64,000 nucleotides of DNA, taken from contig JAFMJV010000006.1 of the NCBI GenBank assembly GCA_017853275.1, positions 1-64,000 of the forward strand. The letters run 5' to 3'. The first letter of the stretch is position 1. Each line of letters begins with the position of its first letter. The DNA is from Chloroflexota bacterium (GTDB lineage Bacteria > Chloroflexota > Limnocylindria > Limnocylindrales > CSP1-4). Below, one piece after another: positions 41,895-49,604 of the stretch. The notes beneath the pieces were generated by a model that saw only the letters and a list, made by a program, of their open reading frames with translations, searched no databases and was not told where the DNA came from. Made by a program: the position numbers and the translations under genes.

Positions 41895-42634
41895 TGCAGC
41901 TCACCCGCCGGATCCACCTCGTGGGGAGCGGGGTCTGGGGCTTCGGCCTCAGCCACGCGTCGGACTGCCATGTCTACCTCGTGGACGGCGGGACGGAGGC
42001 GGCGCTCATCGATACCGGAGCGGGCGTGGATGACGCCGCGATCCTCGCCCTCATCGATGCCTCCGGGATCTCCCGGGAGCGGATCCGCCATGCCTTCGTC
42101 AGCCACGCCCACGCGGACCATGCGGGTGGGGCGGCCGGGCTCCGGGAGGCGCTCGGCCTCACCGTCCACGCGGCTCCCGAGGTGGCCGAGATCCTCGAGA
42201 CCGGGGATGAGGCGAAGGCGAGCGTGCCGGTGGGCCGTGCCCAGGGGACCTACACGCCCGATTACGTCTACCGCGCGGTCGATCGCGTGGAGCGGACCCG
42301 CGACGGGAGCCGGGTGCGGATCGGGTCGCTGGAGATCGAGACGGTCGCGACCCCCGGCCACGCCGCGGGGCACAACGCCTACCTCCTCCACCGGGAGGGC
42401 GGCGCGGACCTCTTCACCGGCGACACCCTCCTCTTCGGCGGGATGATCATCCTCCAGAGCAGCTGGGACTGCGACCTGCACGCCCATCTCGATTCGCTGC
42501 GCCGGCTCGCGACCCACGCGCACGACGGGTTCTTCCCCGGCCACCTCACCTTCTCGGTCACGGACGGGGCACGCCACGTCCGGGCGGCGGTGGAGGCGAT
42601 CGAGCGCGGCGGGATCCCCAGGACGCTCTTCTAG
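41894..42634 (+). CDS. Metallo-beta-lactamase-fold hydrolase
   Basis: A 246-residue MBL-fold protein. The binuclear metal motif is SHAHADHAGG, with further ligands in TPGHAAGHN, FTGDTLL and FPGHLT, a complete set for two zinc or iron ions. Members hydrolyse thioesters, lactones or phosphodiesters. Co-translation with an amidase and a sugar-type dehydrogenase suggests a lactone or thioester intermediate. The ATG shares a base with the preceding stop codon. Confidence 0.88.
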   Translation: MQLTRRIHLVGSGVWGFGLSHASDCHVYLVDGGTEAALIDTGAGVDDAAILALIDASGISRERIRHAFVSHAHADHAGGAAGLREALGLTVHAAPEVAEILETGDEAKASVPVGRAQGTYTPDYVYRAVDRVERTRDGSRVRIGSLEIETVATPGHAAGHNAYLLHREGGADLFTGDTLLFGGMIILQSSWDCDLHAHLDSLRRLATHAHDGFFPGHLTFSVTDGARHVRAAVEAIERGGIPRTLF

Positions 42635-42643
42635 GACACCCCC

Positions 42644-43243
42644 GTGACCCTGAGGCGCCTCCCTGCCCTCCTCGTCGCCGCGCTCATCGCCGCCGCCGTG
42701 GGCGGCTGCTCCTCCCCCGCGGACCGCGACCCCTGGACGCCGCCCCCGGGGCCGGCCGTCTCGCCGGACCCCGCGGACGCGGCCCAGGTCCGGCAGGCAT
42801 CCGTCCGGGGCAGCCGGCTCTGCCTCAGGAACGGCACGACCGACGAGCTCCACGTTCTCTCCTGGGGCGATGGCGCGGATGGCGGCACCCAGCCGTTCGC
42901 CCCCGCGCAGACGACCTGTATCAGCGGCTCGACACGGCGCGGGACGGTGGGCGAGGACGACCATCCCTGGGAGGTGATGGCGCTGATCGCGCGGCTCGAG
43001 CAGAGGAACGGCCGGCAGGTCACGATCGTGGTCGCGAAGGCCTGGGCGTTCAATCCGTGGATCGGCTCCCCATGGCTCGCGTTCCAGGTGGAGTCGCCCG
43101 CGTGGGGGAACGCGGTGAACCACACCTGGAGCGTGAAGGACACCTGGACGTCGGAGAACGCGGCGCTCCGCCTCGTGGGCACGCGGCTCCCGGACAGCGA
43201 CGACCACAAGGAGTACACGCTGGAGCTCCTGCCGGCCGGCTGA
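42644..43243 (+). CDS. Lipoprotein of an unrecognised family (paralogue 5 of 5)
   Basis: A 199-residue lipoprotein (GTG start) with lipobox AVGGC (Cys22) and a short Pro-rich linker. The core is RGSRLCLRNGTTDELHVLSWG, then QTTCISGS, AFNPWIGSPWLAFQVE, NHTWSVKDTWT and the end SDDHKEYTLELL. It is nearest to the gene at 22067. As there, it sits last or near-last in a catabolic operon, 9 bases after the MBL gene. Function unknown. Confidence 0.78.
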   Translation: MTLRRLPALLVAALIAAAVGGCSSPADRDPWTPPPGPAVSPDPADAAQVRQASVRGSRLCLRNGTTDELHVLSWGDGADGGTQPFAPAQTTCISGSTRRGTVGEDDHPWEVMALIARLEQRNGRQVTIVVAKAWAFNPWIGSPWLAFQVESPAWGNAVNHTWSVKDTWTSENAALRLVGTRLPDSDDHKEYTLELLPAG

Positions 43244-43261
43244 GCCGCGCGGGACGGGACG

Positions 43262-44686
43262 CTAGACGATGACCGCCTCGATGCCGAGGAGGCGGGCGAC
43301 CGCGCTCACCGGGCCGGAGAGGTCCCCGGGCGTGGCGGACGAATGGTGGTTGACGCCGCTCGCGGCCCAACGCGCCCAGGCCTCCTCCACCGTCCCGTCG
43401 CGGAAGCGGAAGGCGCCGTTCGCGGTCCCCGTCTCGGAGAAGCGGCGCGCCGTCAGCTCGCCGCGCGCCACCACGTAGCGGAAGCCGCCGCGCGCATCCG
43501 GATGCGGCGTGAACCCGACGAGGCTGGCAGGGCCCACGGGCGGCTCGAGGACGGCGCAGACCCCGCAGTGGGCGTCCTTGCCGCAGAACCAGCCATTCCG
43601 GCGCATCCGCGGGCGGACGCCGGGCTCGAGCCACGCGAGATCATGCTCGCCGCTGTTCGCGATGACGACCTCGCCCGTCGCGTAGTCGATCGCCTCGATC
43701 TCGTGGTAGAGCGCCGCCGCGCCGAGCCGCTTCGTGGTGAGCATCGCGACCGCGGTGAGGATGTCCCCGGTGCAGGTGAAGGGCTTGCCGGCCGTGGTCA
43801 GGCGCCCGAGCCCCCAGCAGGGCGCGATCCCGATCGTCTCCCCGAAGCGGAACTGGGGGAGATGGCAGTTGAAGGCCCCGCCATCGAGCCCGTGGCGCTC
43901 CACGACCGCGTCCAGGGCGAGCGCCACGCGCAGGCTGCGCTCGAGGGACTCGCCGCTCTCCAGCTCCTCCTCGAAGGTCCAGCCCGCACGGACCTCCGCG
44001 TCGAGCGCGGCGAGCGGTCCCGCGCCCACGGAGCGATAGGCGTCCACGACCTCCTCGGGGTCCACGGTCACCGCGGTGATCCCCGTCCCGGCATGCAGCT
44101 CCGCATCCGGGACGTCCACGTGGAGATAGCCCTCCACCTTCGGGCCGATCCGGCCGAGCCGCGCGCGGCGGATCCCGGATGCGACCGTGGCGACGCGGAG
44201 CGCCTCCCGGACCCGCTCCACGGTGACCGGATCGCTGCGCCGGCCGAGGACCATCTCGAAGGGCCGGCGCGTCCGGGCGAGCATGTTCGTGAGCATCGGG
44301 GCGCCCACGGTCGCCCCCTGGGTCGTGATCCCGCCGTGATCGAAGTCCCCACCCACGAGCCCCTGCTCGTGGAGCGCCCAGATGACGACCGGGACGCCGG
44401 GGAGGGCATCGGTCACCCCGAGCGCATAGGCCGAGGGGACCGCCATCGTCTGGAGGACGAGGACGGCATCCACGCCGCGGGCGGCGAGCGCAGCACCCAC
44501 GCGCCGGCCGTCCTCGATCGAGGCGACCTCCTCGACCGCGACCGGGTCCCAGGCATCCGCGAGGGAGGCGGCGACCCCGCGCGCGAGCGCCATCCGGTCC
44601 GACCGGAAGGTCGGACCGGCGGTGTGCTCCCAGAGCGTCCAGTAGGGGTGGAGGACCGCGATCGGCGGCCGGGGGAGCGCGCGCAT
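43262..44686 (-). CDS. L-fucose/L-arabinose isomerase-family protein
   Basis: A 474-residue protein of the FucI/AraA superfamily. The N-terminal Rossmann-like domain has VLVLQTMAVPSAYALG and VVIWALHEQGLVGGDFDHGG. The C-terminal part has the metal-site type residues: NCHLPQFRFGETIGIAPCWGLGRL, YHEIEAIDYATGEVVIANSGEHD and NHHSSATPG. Two Glu (DAELHAGTG region and YHEIEA) and His near the end could bind Mn. It would interconvert aldose and ketose forms of a deoxyhexose or pentose. It follows the tandem mutarotase gene by 19 bases on the same strand, so anomer supply and isomerisation are coupled. Confidence 0.82.
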   Translation of the reverse strand: MRALPRPPIAVLHPYWTLWEHTAGPTFRSDRMALARGVAASLADAWDPVAVEEVASIEDGRRVGAALAARGVDAVLVLQTMAVPSAYALGVTDALPGVPVVIWALHEQGLVGGDFDHGGITTQGATVGAPMLTNMLARTRRPFEMVLGRRSDPVTVERVREALRVATVASGIRRARLGRIGPKVEGYLHVDVPDAELHAGTGITAVTVDPEEVVDAYRSVGAGPLAALDAEVRAGWTFEEELESGESLERSLRVALALDAVVERHGLDGGAFNCHLPQFRFGETIGIAPCWGLGRLTTAGKPFTCTGDILTAVAMLTTKRLGAAALYHEIEAIDYATGEVVIANSGEHDLAWLEPGVRPRMRRNGWFCGKDAHCGVCAVLEPPVGPASLVGFTPHPDARGGFRYVVARGELTARRFSETGTANGAFRFRDGTVEEAWARWAASGVNHHSSATPGDLSGPVSAVARLLGIEAVIV

Positions 44687-44705
44687 CGGCGGGAGGCCTC
44701 CCGGA

Positions 44706-45356
44706 TCAGTCCTGGTGATAGACCTCGTCCATCGTGATCAGGTTCCCGTCCGCGCCGGTGATCGTGGTGATCACGCCCTCGAAGGCCTTCCCCCAGCGGG
44801 CGGTCACCTCGAACTCCGCCATCTTCCGGGAGACGGCCGCGATGTCCGGGTGGTACTCGCCGTAGTAGACGACGTGCGCACCACGCCGGAAGCCGGTGTA
44901 GTTCCGGTAGCCCGCGGCCGCGATCGCCTCGATCATGTCCGGCCACGGGTTCGCGTGGAGATCGTCGTAGTAGGCGGCCTTCTCGGGGTCGATGACGATG
45001 CTGATCATCGCCCGCTTCATCGGCCCGGGGAGGGCGGGGCCGGCGTTCGTGTGGAAGACCTCGTCGTAGCGGATCAGCTCACCGGAATCCGTGGTGATCT
45101 GCCCGATGACGTCCCGGAAATAGCGGTTCCACTCCTGGTTGCGCGGCTTGGGGCCGTTCACGGCCATCGCCGTCTTCATGTCCGGGTGGTATTCGCCGTA
45201 GTACCAGACGTCGCAGCCGCGCCGGAAGCCGGAGAAGTTCCGGATGCCCGCCGAGCGGATGTCCTCCACGAGCTCGGGCCAGATCTCCGCGTGCCGGCGG
45301 TCGTACTCCGCCTCCGTGCCCGGGAAGATCCGAAGATAGAAGAGACCGCGCTCCAT
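44706..45356 (-). CDS. Tandem-duplicated L-rhamnose mutarotase-like protein
   Basis: A 216-residue protein made of two RhaM-type domains. Repeat 1: GLFYLRIFPGTEAEYDRRHAEIWPELVEDIRSAGIRNFSGFRRG, ending RYDEVFHT. Repeat 2: ISIVIDPEKAAYYDDLHANPWPDMIEAIAAAGYRNYTGFRRG, ending TMDEVYHQD. Normal RhaM is a homodimer of about 104 residues, so this is a covalent dimer. Both halves keep the His and WP(E/D). Start ATG 45356 is chosen where similarity begins; the upstream in-frame residues are basic and low-complexity. It is the first gene of the operon with the isomerase. Confidence 0.85.
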   Translation of the reverse strand: MERGLFYLRIFPGTEAEYDRRHAEIWPELVEDIRSAGIRNFSGFRRGCDVWYYGEYHPDMKTAMAVNGPKPRNQEWNRYFRDVIGQITTDSGELIRYDEVFHTNAGPALPGPMKRAMISIVIDPEKAAYYDDLHANPWPDMIEAIAAAGYRNYTGFRRGAHVVYYGEYHPDIAAVSRKMAEFEVTARWGKAFEGVITTITGADGNLITMDEVYHQD

Positions 45357-45422
45357 CCGGGTGCCCTCCAGCGTCGCCGGCCGCTCGTCGCGGGCCTTTC
45401 TGCCCGCCGGCCACGTTGCGCC

Positions 45423-45428
45423 ATCGTA
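45423..45428 (-). promoter_or_regulatory. Candidate -10 element (TACGAT)
   Basis: Minus-strand TACGAT, 66 bases upstream of the tandem mutarotase start at 45356. Confidence 0.35.
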
Positions 45429-45464
45429 GCGGCCGGCCACCCCGGGCGAGGGGCCGCCGCGGCG

Positions 45465-46289
45465 TCAGCCGGCGAGGACGATCGCGACGCCGGCGACCAC
45501 GAGGAGAGCGGCGGCGATCGCGCGCCGGGGCGGCATCGTCCGGCTCCGCCACGCCTCGATGCCGAGCGCGAAGAGCGGCGTGGTGGCGACGAGCGTCTGG
45601 ACCACGACCGGGCTCCCCTGCTGGACGCCGAGGATGATGAAGACGAAGGAGACGGTCGTGAGGAGGGAGCGGAAGAGGAGGCGCGGCGTGGCCCGGAGCG
45701 GGATGTTCCGGGGCGGGAAGAGCGCGAGACAGACGACGGCCGCGAGCGCGGTCCGGACCACGTAGGTCTCCACGAGCCCGACCCCTTCGTCGTAGAGCAT
45801 CCGGGTGGCGATCGTGAGGAGGCCGTTCCCCGCGGCTGCGGCGATCGTCCGCCACAGGACGCCGCTCCGGCCCATCTCCCCGAAGGCGCCCTGGAGCGCC
45901 CAGATGACCCCCACGGAGACGACGACCGCGGCGACTGCCTGGCCGGGCTGGAAGACCCCGGGGAGGACGATCGCGGCCGCCACCGCCGCCACGATCGGTG
46001 CGAGCGCGGAGGCGGTCGTCGTCGAGGAGGCCGCGCCGGCGTCGAAGAGGTCCCAGACGGCGATCGCGGTGATGACCATGAGCGCCACCGAGACGAGGTG
46101 GAGGACGACGATCCAGGGGCTCCAGACCCACGCCACGAAGGGCGCGAAGGGGAGGAGGATCAGGCAGTTCGTGACGTAGAGCGCACCGATCAGCTGGCGC
46201 GCCGGGTAGCGCGCGGTGAGCCCCTTGTTGATCACCGCCTGCGCCGCGTTCGTGACGGAGGCGAGGAGGCCGAAGAGGACGGCGATCAT
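45465..46289 (-). CDS. EamA/DMT-family transporter
   Basis: A 274-residue membrane protein with about ten helices in two EamA-like halves: LFGLLASVTNAAQAVINKGLTARYP at the N-terminus and LLTTVSFVFIILGVQQGSPVVVQTLVATTPLFALGIEAWR near the C-terminus. The family exports or imports metabolites such as amino acids and sugars. Start ATG 46289 is chosen because the first helix begins there; upstream in-frame residues are Pro/Ala-rich. It is divergent from the gene at 46442 and shares a symmetric promoter-like element with it. Confidence 0.82.
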   Translation of the reverse strand: MIAVLFGLLASVTNAAQAVINKGLTARYPARQLIGALYVTNCLILLPFAPFVAWVWSPWIVVLHLVSVALMVITAIAVWDLFDAGAASSTTTASALAPIVAAVAAAIVLPGVFQPGQAVAAVVVSVGVIWALQGAFGEMGRSGVLWRTIAAAAGNGLLTIATRMLYDEGVGLVETYVVRTALAAVVCLALFPPRNIPLRATPRLLFRSLLTTVSFVFIILGVQQGSPVVVQTLVATTPLFALGIEAWRSRTMPPRRAIAAALLVVAGVAIVLAG

Positions 46290-46365
46290 CGCGCCGGTGG
46301 TGCGGCGGGCCGGGGCCGGCGGGGGCGGGCGGTGCGCATGGGGTGCCTCGAACGGGGTTGGCGAG

Positions 46366-46375
46366 ATGCTACCCT
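46366..46375. promoter_or_regulatory. Overlapping divergent -10 elements
   Basis: Plus-strand TACCCT at 46370-46375 (66 bases before ATG 46442) and minus-strand TAGCAT at 46371-46366 (76 bases upstream of ATG 46289) share the central TA. The left half, ATGCTA, is identical to that of the element at 38968-38977. Confidence 0.4.
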
Positions 46376-46397
46376 CGCCGCGAGGCGGCTGGTCACG

Positions 46398-46431
46398 GCT
46401 CCCGGCACCGGCCGGGGCTGCAGCCGGGAGC
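46398..46431 (+). promoter_or_regulatory. Leader hairpin next to the ribosome site
   Basis: GCTCCCGG (46398-46405) pairs with CCGGGAGC (46424-46431), ending six bases from AGGGG and ten before the ATG at 46442. An internal GGCTGCAGCC palindrome lies in the loop. It could limit ribosome access; function not shown. Confidence 0.3.
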
Positions 46432-46441
46432 GAGGCAGGGG

Positions 46442-47557
46442 ATGAGCGAGACACAGATCGCGTTCACCGAGCTGCTCGGCCGGCGCGTCCGGCTCGGCCG
46501 CTGGGAGGACCAGAAGATCTCCACGTGGCGGAAGATCCACGAGGCGATCGACGAGCGGCGCTGGGACGACGCCGCGGAGCTCGGTGCCTACTTCATCGAC
46601 GAGGCGTCCGTCTGCTTCGCGATCTACCGCCAGTGGATCCCGGACCTGAACGGGTTCCTCAAGGATCGCGGGGTGGACGCGGCGATCATCAAGGCCCGCA
46701 ACGACCAGGCGGTCGCGGTGGCGCGCCACCCGGACGGACGCGCGTGGCACCCGCGCCGCCAGTGGGACCGCTTCCTGTCGGAGATGCAGGCCTTCACTGC
46801 CGCGGTCTACCGCGAGCAGGCGGACCTCGCGAAGGAACGGATGGCCACCGCCAAGGAGACCTGGCGGCAGTGCCATGACCGCGACGTGGACCACACGTAC
46901 GGGCTCATGTCGCTCGTCAAGGAGCAGCTCGGCGAGCCCGCGATCCGCGACATGTACGACCGGGTCCTCCTGCCGCTCTTCGCGTGGCGCTACGAGAAGT
47001 TCGACATCGACAAGCACCCCTGGGACGAGGCGCTCGAGACGCTCATGCTCGTCGCCTGCGAGGCGATGCGCGGCCACCTCGTGGGGCCGGAGCGGACCGG
47101 CGACTTCGAGCTCATCGAGACCGAGGACCGCTACATCCTCCGCTTCGATCCCTGCGGGTCCGGCCAGCGCACGATCCGGGGCGACTGGATCGAGGGGACG
47201 CCGGACCGGACGCAGCCGCCCTACAGCTGGACGGTGAGCACCGAGCCCGCGCCGATGAACCACTTCCAGAAGGGCGTCTGCCTCTACTGCATCCACTGCA
47301 TCGTCCTCATGGAGGAGATGCCGATCGACCGCTTCGGCTACCCGGTGCGGGTGGTGGACCCGCCGCTCTACCCGGATACGGACCGGGACCCGAACGTGCG
47401 CCAGAAGTGCCAGTGGACGATGTTCAAGGATCCCACCGCGGTCCCCGAGGAGTTCTACACCCGGGTCGGCCGCACGAAGCCCGCCGCCTTCGGCAGCCGG
47501 GCCCAGGGGGCGAAGGAGCTCCCGGTGGTCAACGTGGGGATGCCCGGCGCCGGCTGA
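46442..47557 (+). CDS. Cys-rich protein of unknown function, paralogue of 57894-59000
   Basis: A 371-residue cytoplasmic-looking protein, no signal or membrane segment. The N-terminal 200 residues look helical (FTELLGRRVRLGRWEDQ, DEASVCFAIYRQWIPDLNGFL, LETLMLVACEAMRGHL). The second half has two motifs shared with the paralogue: FDPCGSGQRTIRGDWIEGT and CLYCIHC followed by VRVVDPP and KCQWT, with a final GRTKP. The clustered Cys and His residues suggest a metal or redox site. I do not recognise the family. The downstream convergent neighbour is a fuconolactonase-like hydrolase, as in the second copy's operon, so a shared pathway is likely. Confidence 0.75.
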   Translation: MSETQIAFTELLGRRVRLGRWEDQKISTWRKIHEAIDERRWDDAAELGAYFIDEASVCFAIYRQWIPDLNGFLKDRGVDAAIIKARNDQAVAVARHPDGRAWHPRRQWDRFLSEMQAFTAAVYREQADLAKERMATAKETWRQCHDRDVDHTYGLMSLVKEQLGEPAIRDMYDRVLLPLFAWRYEKFDIDKHPWDEALETLMLVACEAMRGHLVGPERTGDFELIETEDRYILRFDPCGSGQRTIRGDWIEGTPDRTQPPYSWTVSTEPAPMNHFQKGVCLYCIHCIVLMEEMPIDRFGYPVRVVDPPLYPDTDRDPNVRQKCQWTMFKDPTAVPEEFYTRVGRTKPAAFGSRAQGAKELPVVNVGMPGAG

Positions 47558-47578
47558 GCCCCTCCCGCGCAGGAACGA

Positions 47579-47614
47579 CGAAGCCCCCCGTGCCGGCCGG
47601 CACGGGGGGCTTCG
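47579..47614. terminator. Perfect 36-base palindrome, bidirectional terminator
   Basis: Two exactly complementary 18-base arms (beginning CGAAGCCCCCCG) meet at a central CCGG|CCGG between convergent genes 46442-47557 and 47624-48493. The stem would be very stable, and runs of C and G flank an A/T-containing base. There is no U-tract. The strongest hairpin in the window. Confidence 0.75.
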
Positions 47615-47623
47615 CTTCCCGGG

Positions 47624-48493
47624 TCAGATCCGGAAGATCCGCTCCGCGTTCGCGCTGAAGAGCTTCACCTGGTCGTTCTCGGAGAAGTCGCGGATGATCT
47701 CCGCGTACGCATCCAGGACGTCCGGGTAGGAGCTGTAGAGGCGGTCCACCGGCCAGTTCGTGCCGAAGAACGAGCGGTCGATCCCGAAGGTCTCGATGCA
47801 GTAGAGGACCCACGGGCGCCAGCTCTCGACCGTCCACTTCGGGTCGCACATCCCGAGCCCGGAGATCTTGATCACCACGTTCGGCGCCTGGGCGAGGTTC
47901 GCCAGCTCGCGCTTCCACATCGCGAAGTACTCGGCATCGCGCTTGCGCGGGAAGCCCGCGTGGTCGAGCGAGATGACGATGTCGGGGAAGGCCTGCGCGA
48001 GGTCCTTGATCGAGGCGTAGGACTCCGGCGAGGAGTCGAGGCAGGCGACGAGATCGTGCTTCCGGAGGTGCTTGTACCCCGCCCGCCAGGCGGGATCGCG
48101 CGGGTAGTCACCCGCTCCGAAGTCGCGGATCCCGCGCATGTTCCGGAACTGCATGTGGCGCTCGATCACCTCCTCGGCGTCGGGCTGCGCGAGATGGCAC
48201 TCGGCCACGATCCCGTGCGGATGGCCGAGCCGGTCCGCGAAGGCCTGGAGCCACTTCGTCTCCTCGACCGGGTCCGCGATGCCGAGCGCGGCCTGGACGT
48301 GGATCGACTTCTTCACGTTCGAGAAGCGGGTCTCCGCGACGTACTCGTCCGCCCAGTAGCGCTGCGCCTGGATCCCCTCGATGTCGCCGAGGATCGGGTG
48401 CTTCCAGCCCGGCTCCAGCCAGACGTAGCGGAGGTTCGGGTTCTGCATATCCGAGAAGTGGATGTGGGTATCGACGAACGGGAGTCGGGCCAT
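47624..48493 (-). CDS. Amidohydrolase 2 family (L-fuconolactonase-like) hydrolase
   Basis: A 289-residue TIM-barrel hydrolase. Metal HxH is in FVDTHIHFSD at the N-terminus, then AECHLAQPD, ISLDHAG (His-Asp) and FFGTNWPVDRLYSSYPDV with the catalytic Asp, as in fuconolactonases. Family members open sugar lactones or decarboxylate aromatic acids. It is a paralogue of 56851-57810: both share VHVQA/VHIEA, VEET, and ISGLGM followed by WTVES/WTVDS. GAGGAGGAAGAGG precedes the ATG. Confidence 0.87.
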   Translation of the reverse strand: MARLPFVDTHIHFSDMQNPNLRYVWLEPGWKHPILGDIEGIQAQRYWADEYVAETRFSNVKKSIHVQAALGIADPVEETKWLQAFADRLGHPHGIVAECHLAQPDAEEVIERHMQFRNMRGIRDFGAGDYPRDPAWRAGYKHLRKHDLVACLDSSPESYASIKDLAQAFPDIVISLDHAGFPRKRDAEYFAMWKRELANLAQAPNVVIKISGLGMCDPKWTVESWRPWVLYCIETFGIDRSFFGTNWPVDRLYSSYPDVLDAYAEIIRDFSENDQVKLFSANAERIFRI

Positions 48494-48539
48494 CCTGATC
48501 CTCTTCCTCCTCTGGTGCGGGTGGCGTGCGGCTGGCGTG

Positions 48540-48545
48540 AGGGTA
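48540..48545 (-). promoter_or_regulatory. Candidate -10 element (TACCCT)
   Basis: Minus-strand TACCCT, 46 bases upstream of the amidohydrolase start at 48493, suggesting this gene has its own promoter separate from the isomerase gene upstream. Confidence 0.35.
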
Positions 48546-48560
48546 GCGCCGCGGACGGCG

Positions 48561-49427
48561 TCAGGGAAGGTTCGCGCGCAGCCAGCGGACGCTGCGCTCG
48601 ATCATGCCCAGCTCGTCCACGTCCGCGCCGCCGAGCGAGGCGAGCTCCACCGCCACCGGGCCGTCATAGCCCGCGGCGGCGAGGATCGCGACGATCTCGC
48701 CGAGCGGCGCGACCCCCTCACCGAGCGCGACGGAGAGCGGCCCGCCCCAGACGGTGGGGTCCGGCGTGGGCGGATGGTCCTTGAGCTGGACGAGGAGGGT
48801 CCGCGGGGCAAGGAGCCGGGTCCCCTCCAGCATCTCGTCCCCGACCCGGATGAGGTTCACGTTGTCCAGGGTGATGCCGAGGTTGGGGAGGCCGGCCCGC
48901 GCGATGACCTCGAGGAGATCCTCCGCGCGCAGGTCGCCGTGGTTCTCGATCGCGAGCGCGAGCCCGACCGCGCCGGCGCGCTCCGCCGCCCGGCGGGTGG
49001 GCGCCACGAGCCGGTCCACGAGGAGGGCGGCGGGCTCCGTCCCGCGCGAGGCGGGGCTGCCGAGGGTGATCCTCATCACCCGGTGGCCGAGCCGCGCGGC
49101 GAGCGCGATCCAGCGCGCGAGGTGGTCCTCCGCGGCCGGGGTCCGGCCGCCATCGAGGCCATGGAAGGCGCCCTCCGGCCAGGGATGCCCCCACGAGAAG
49201 CCGATCGCGAGGTCGCCCGCCTCGGCGAAGGTCGCAGCGTCGATCGTCTCCGGCTCGGGCAGGTAGCAGGTCTCGAGCCAGATCTCCGCCGCGCCGGTCG
49301 TCCGCGCGTGGGCGAGGGCGGGCGCCGGGACGAGCGGCCACGGGGCGTGGCCCGCGTGCGGGACCTCGCCGGAGCGGATCTCGCCGTAGCGGCGGTGGTA
49401 GGAGTAGCTGTCGATGCCGGCGCGCAT
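48561..49427 (-). CDS. Sugar phosphate isomerase/epimerase-family TIM-barrel protein
   Basis: A 288-residue xylose-isomerase-like TIM barrel (AP endonuclease 2 fold). It starts MRAGIDSYSYHRRYGEIR, with metal-site residues in ALAIENHGD (Glu), LGITLDNVNL (Asp), VQLKDH (His) and AVELAS (Glu). The family includes epimerases, 2-keto-myo-inositol dehydratases and ribulose isomerases. The likely substrate is a keto sugar. GAGGAGCC lies just before ATG 49427; upstream in-frame residues are unlike the family. Confidence 0.83.
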   Translation of the reverse strand: MRAGIDSYSYHRRYGEIRSGEVPHAGHAPWPLVPAPALAHARTTGAAEIWLETCYLPEPETIDAATFAEAGDLAIGFSWGHPWPEGAFHGLDGGRTPAAEDHLARWIALAARLGHRVMRITLGSPASRGTEPAALLVDRLVAPTRRAAERAGAVGLALAIENHGDLRAEDLLEVIARAGLPNLGITLDNVNLIRVGDEMLEGTRLLAPRTLLVQLKDHPPTPDPTVWGGPLSVALGEGVAPLGEIVAILAAAGYDGPVAVELASLGGADVDELGMIERSVRWLRANLP

Positions 49428-49476
49428 GGCTCCTCGCGGGTGACGGATCCGGAGCGGCGGGGTCCGCCGCCCGCCC

Positions 49477-49482
49477 ATCCTA
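49477..49482 (-). promoter_or_regulatory. Candidate -10 element (TAGGAT)
   Basis: Minus-strand TAGGAT, 49 bases upstream of the sugar isomerase start at 49427. Confidence 0.35.
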
Positions 49483-49550
49483 GCGAGCCGGGCCGGCCGC
49501 CCCGCCCTCCCCCGCGCACCCGGGCCGCGCCGGGCCCCCGGAGCCTGTGC

Positions 49551-49556
49551 TAGCGT
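49551..49556 (+). promoter_or_regulatory. Candidate -10 element (TAGCGT)
   Basis: TAGCGT 48 bases before the ATG at 49605; the operator-like palindrome starts four bases downstream. Confidence 0.4.
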
Positions 49557-49559
49557 CCT

Positions 49560-49575
49560 CTGGAAACGTCACCAG
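49560..49575 (+). promoter_or_regulatory. Operator-like palindrome CTGGAAACGTCACCAG
   Basis: Imperfect palindrome CTGG-nn-ACGT-nn-CCAG spanning the predicted start of transcription. Its left half, with the preceding T, is the TCTGGAAACG also found at 14756-14768 (reverse) and 62728-62740. A CG centre is typical of LacI-family operators. Confidence 0.5.
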
Positions 49576-49604
49576 TCGGACCGGGGCAGGAGGAGGCGCG
49601 GACG

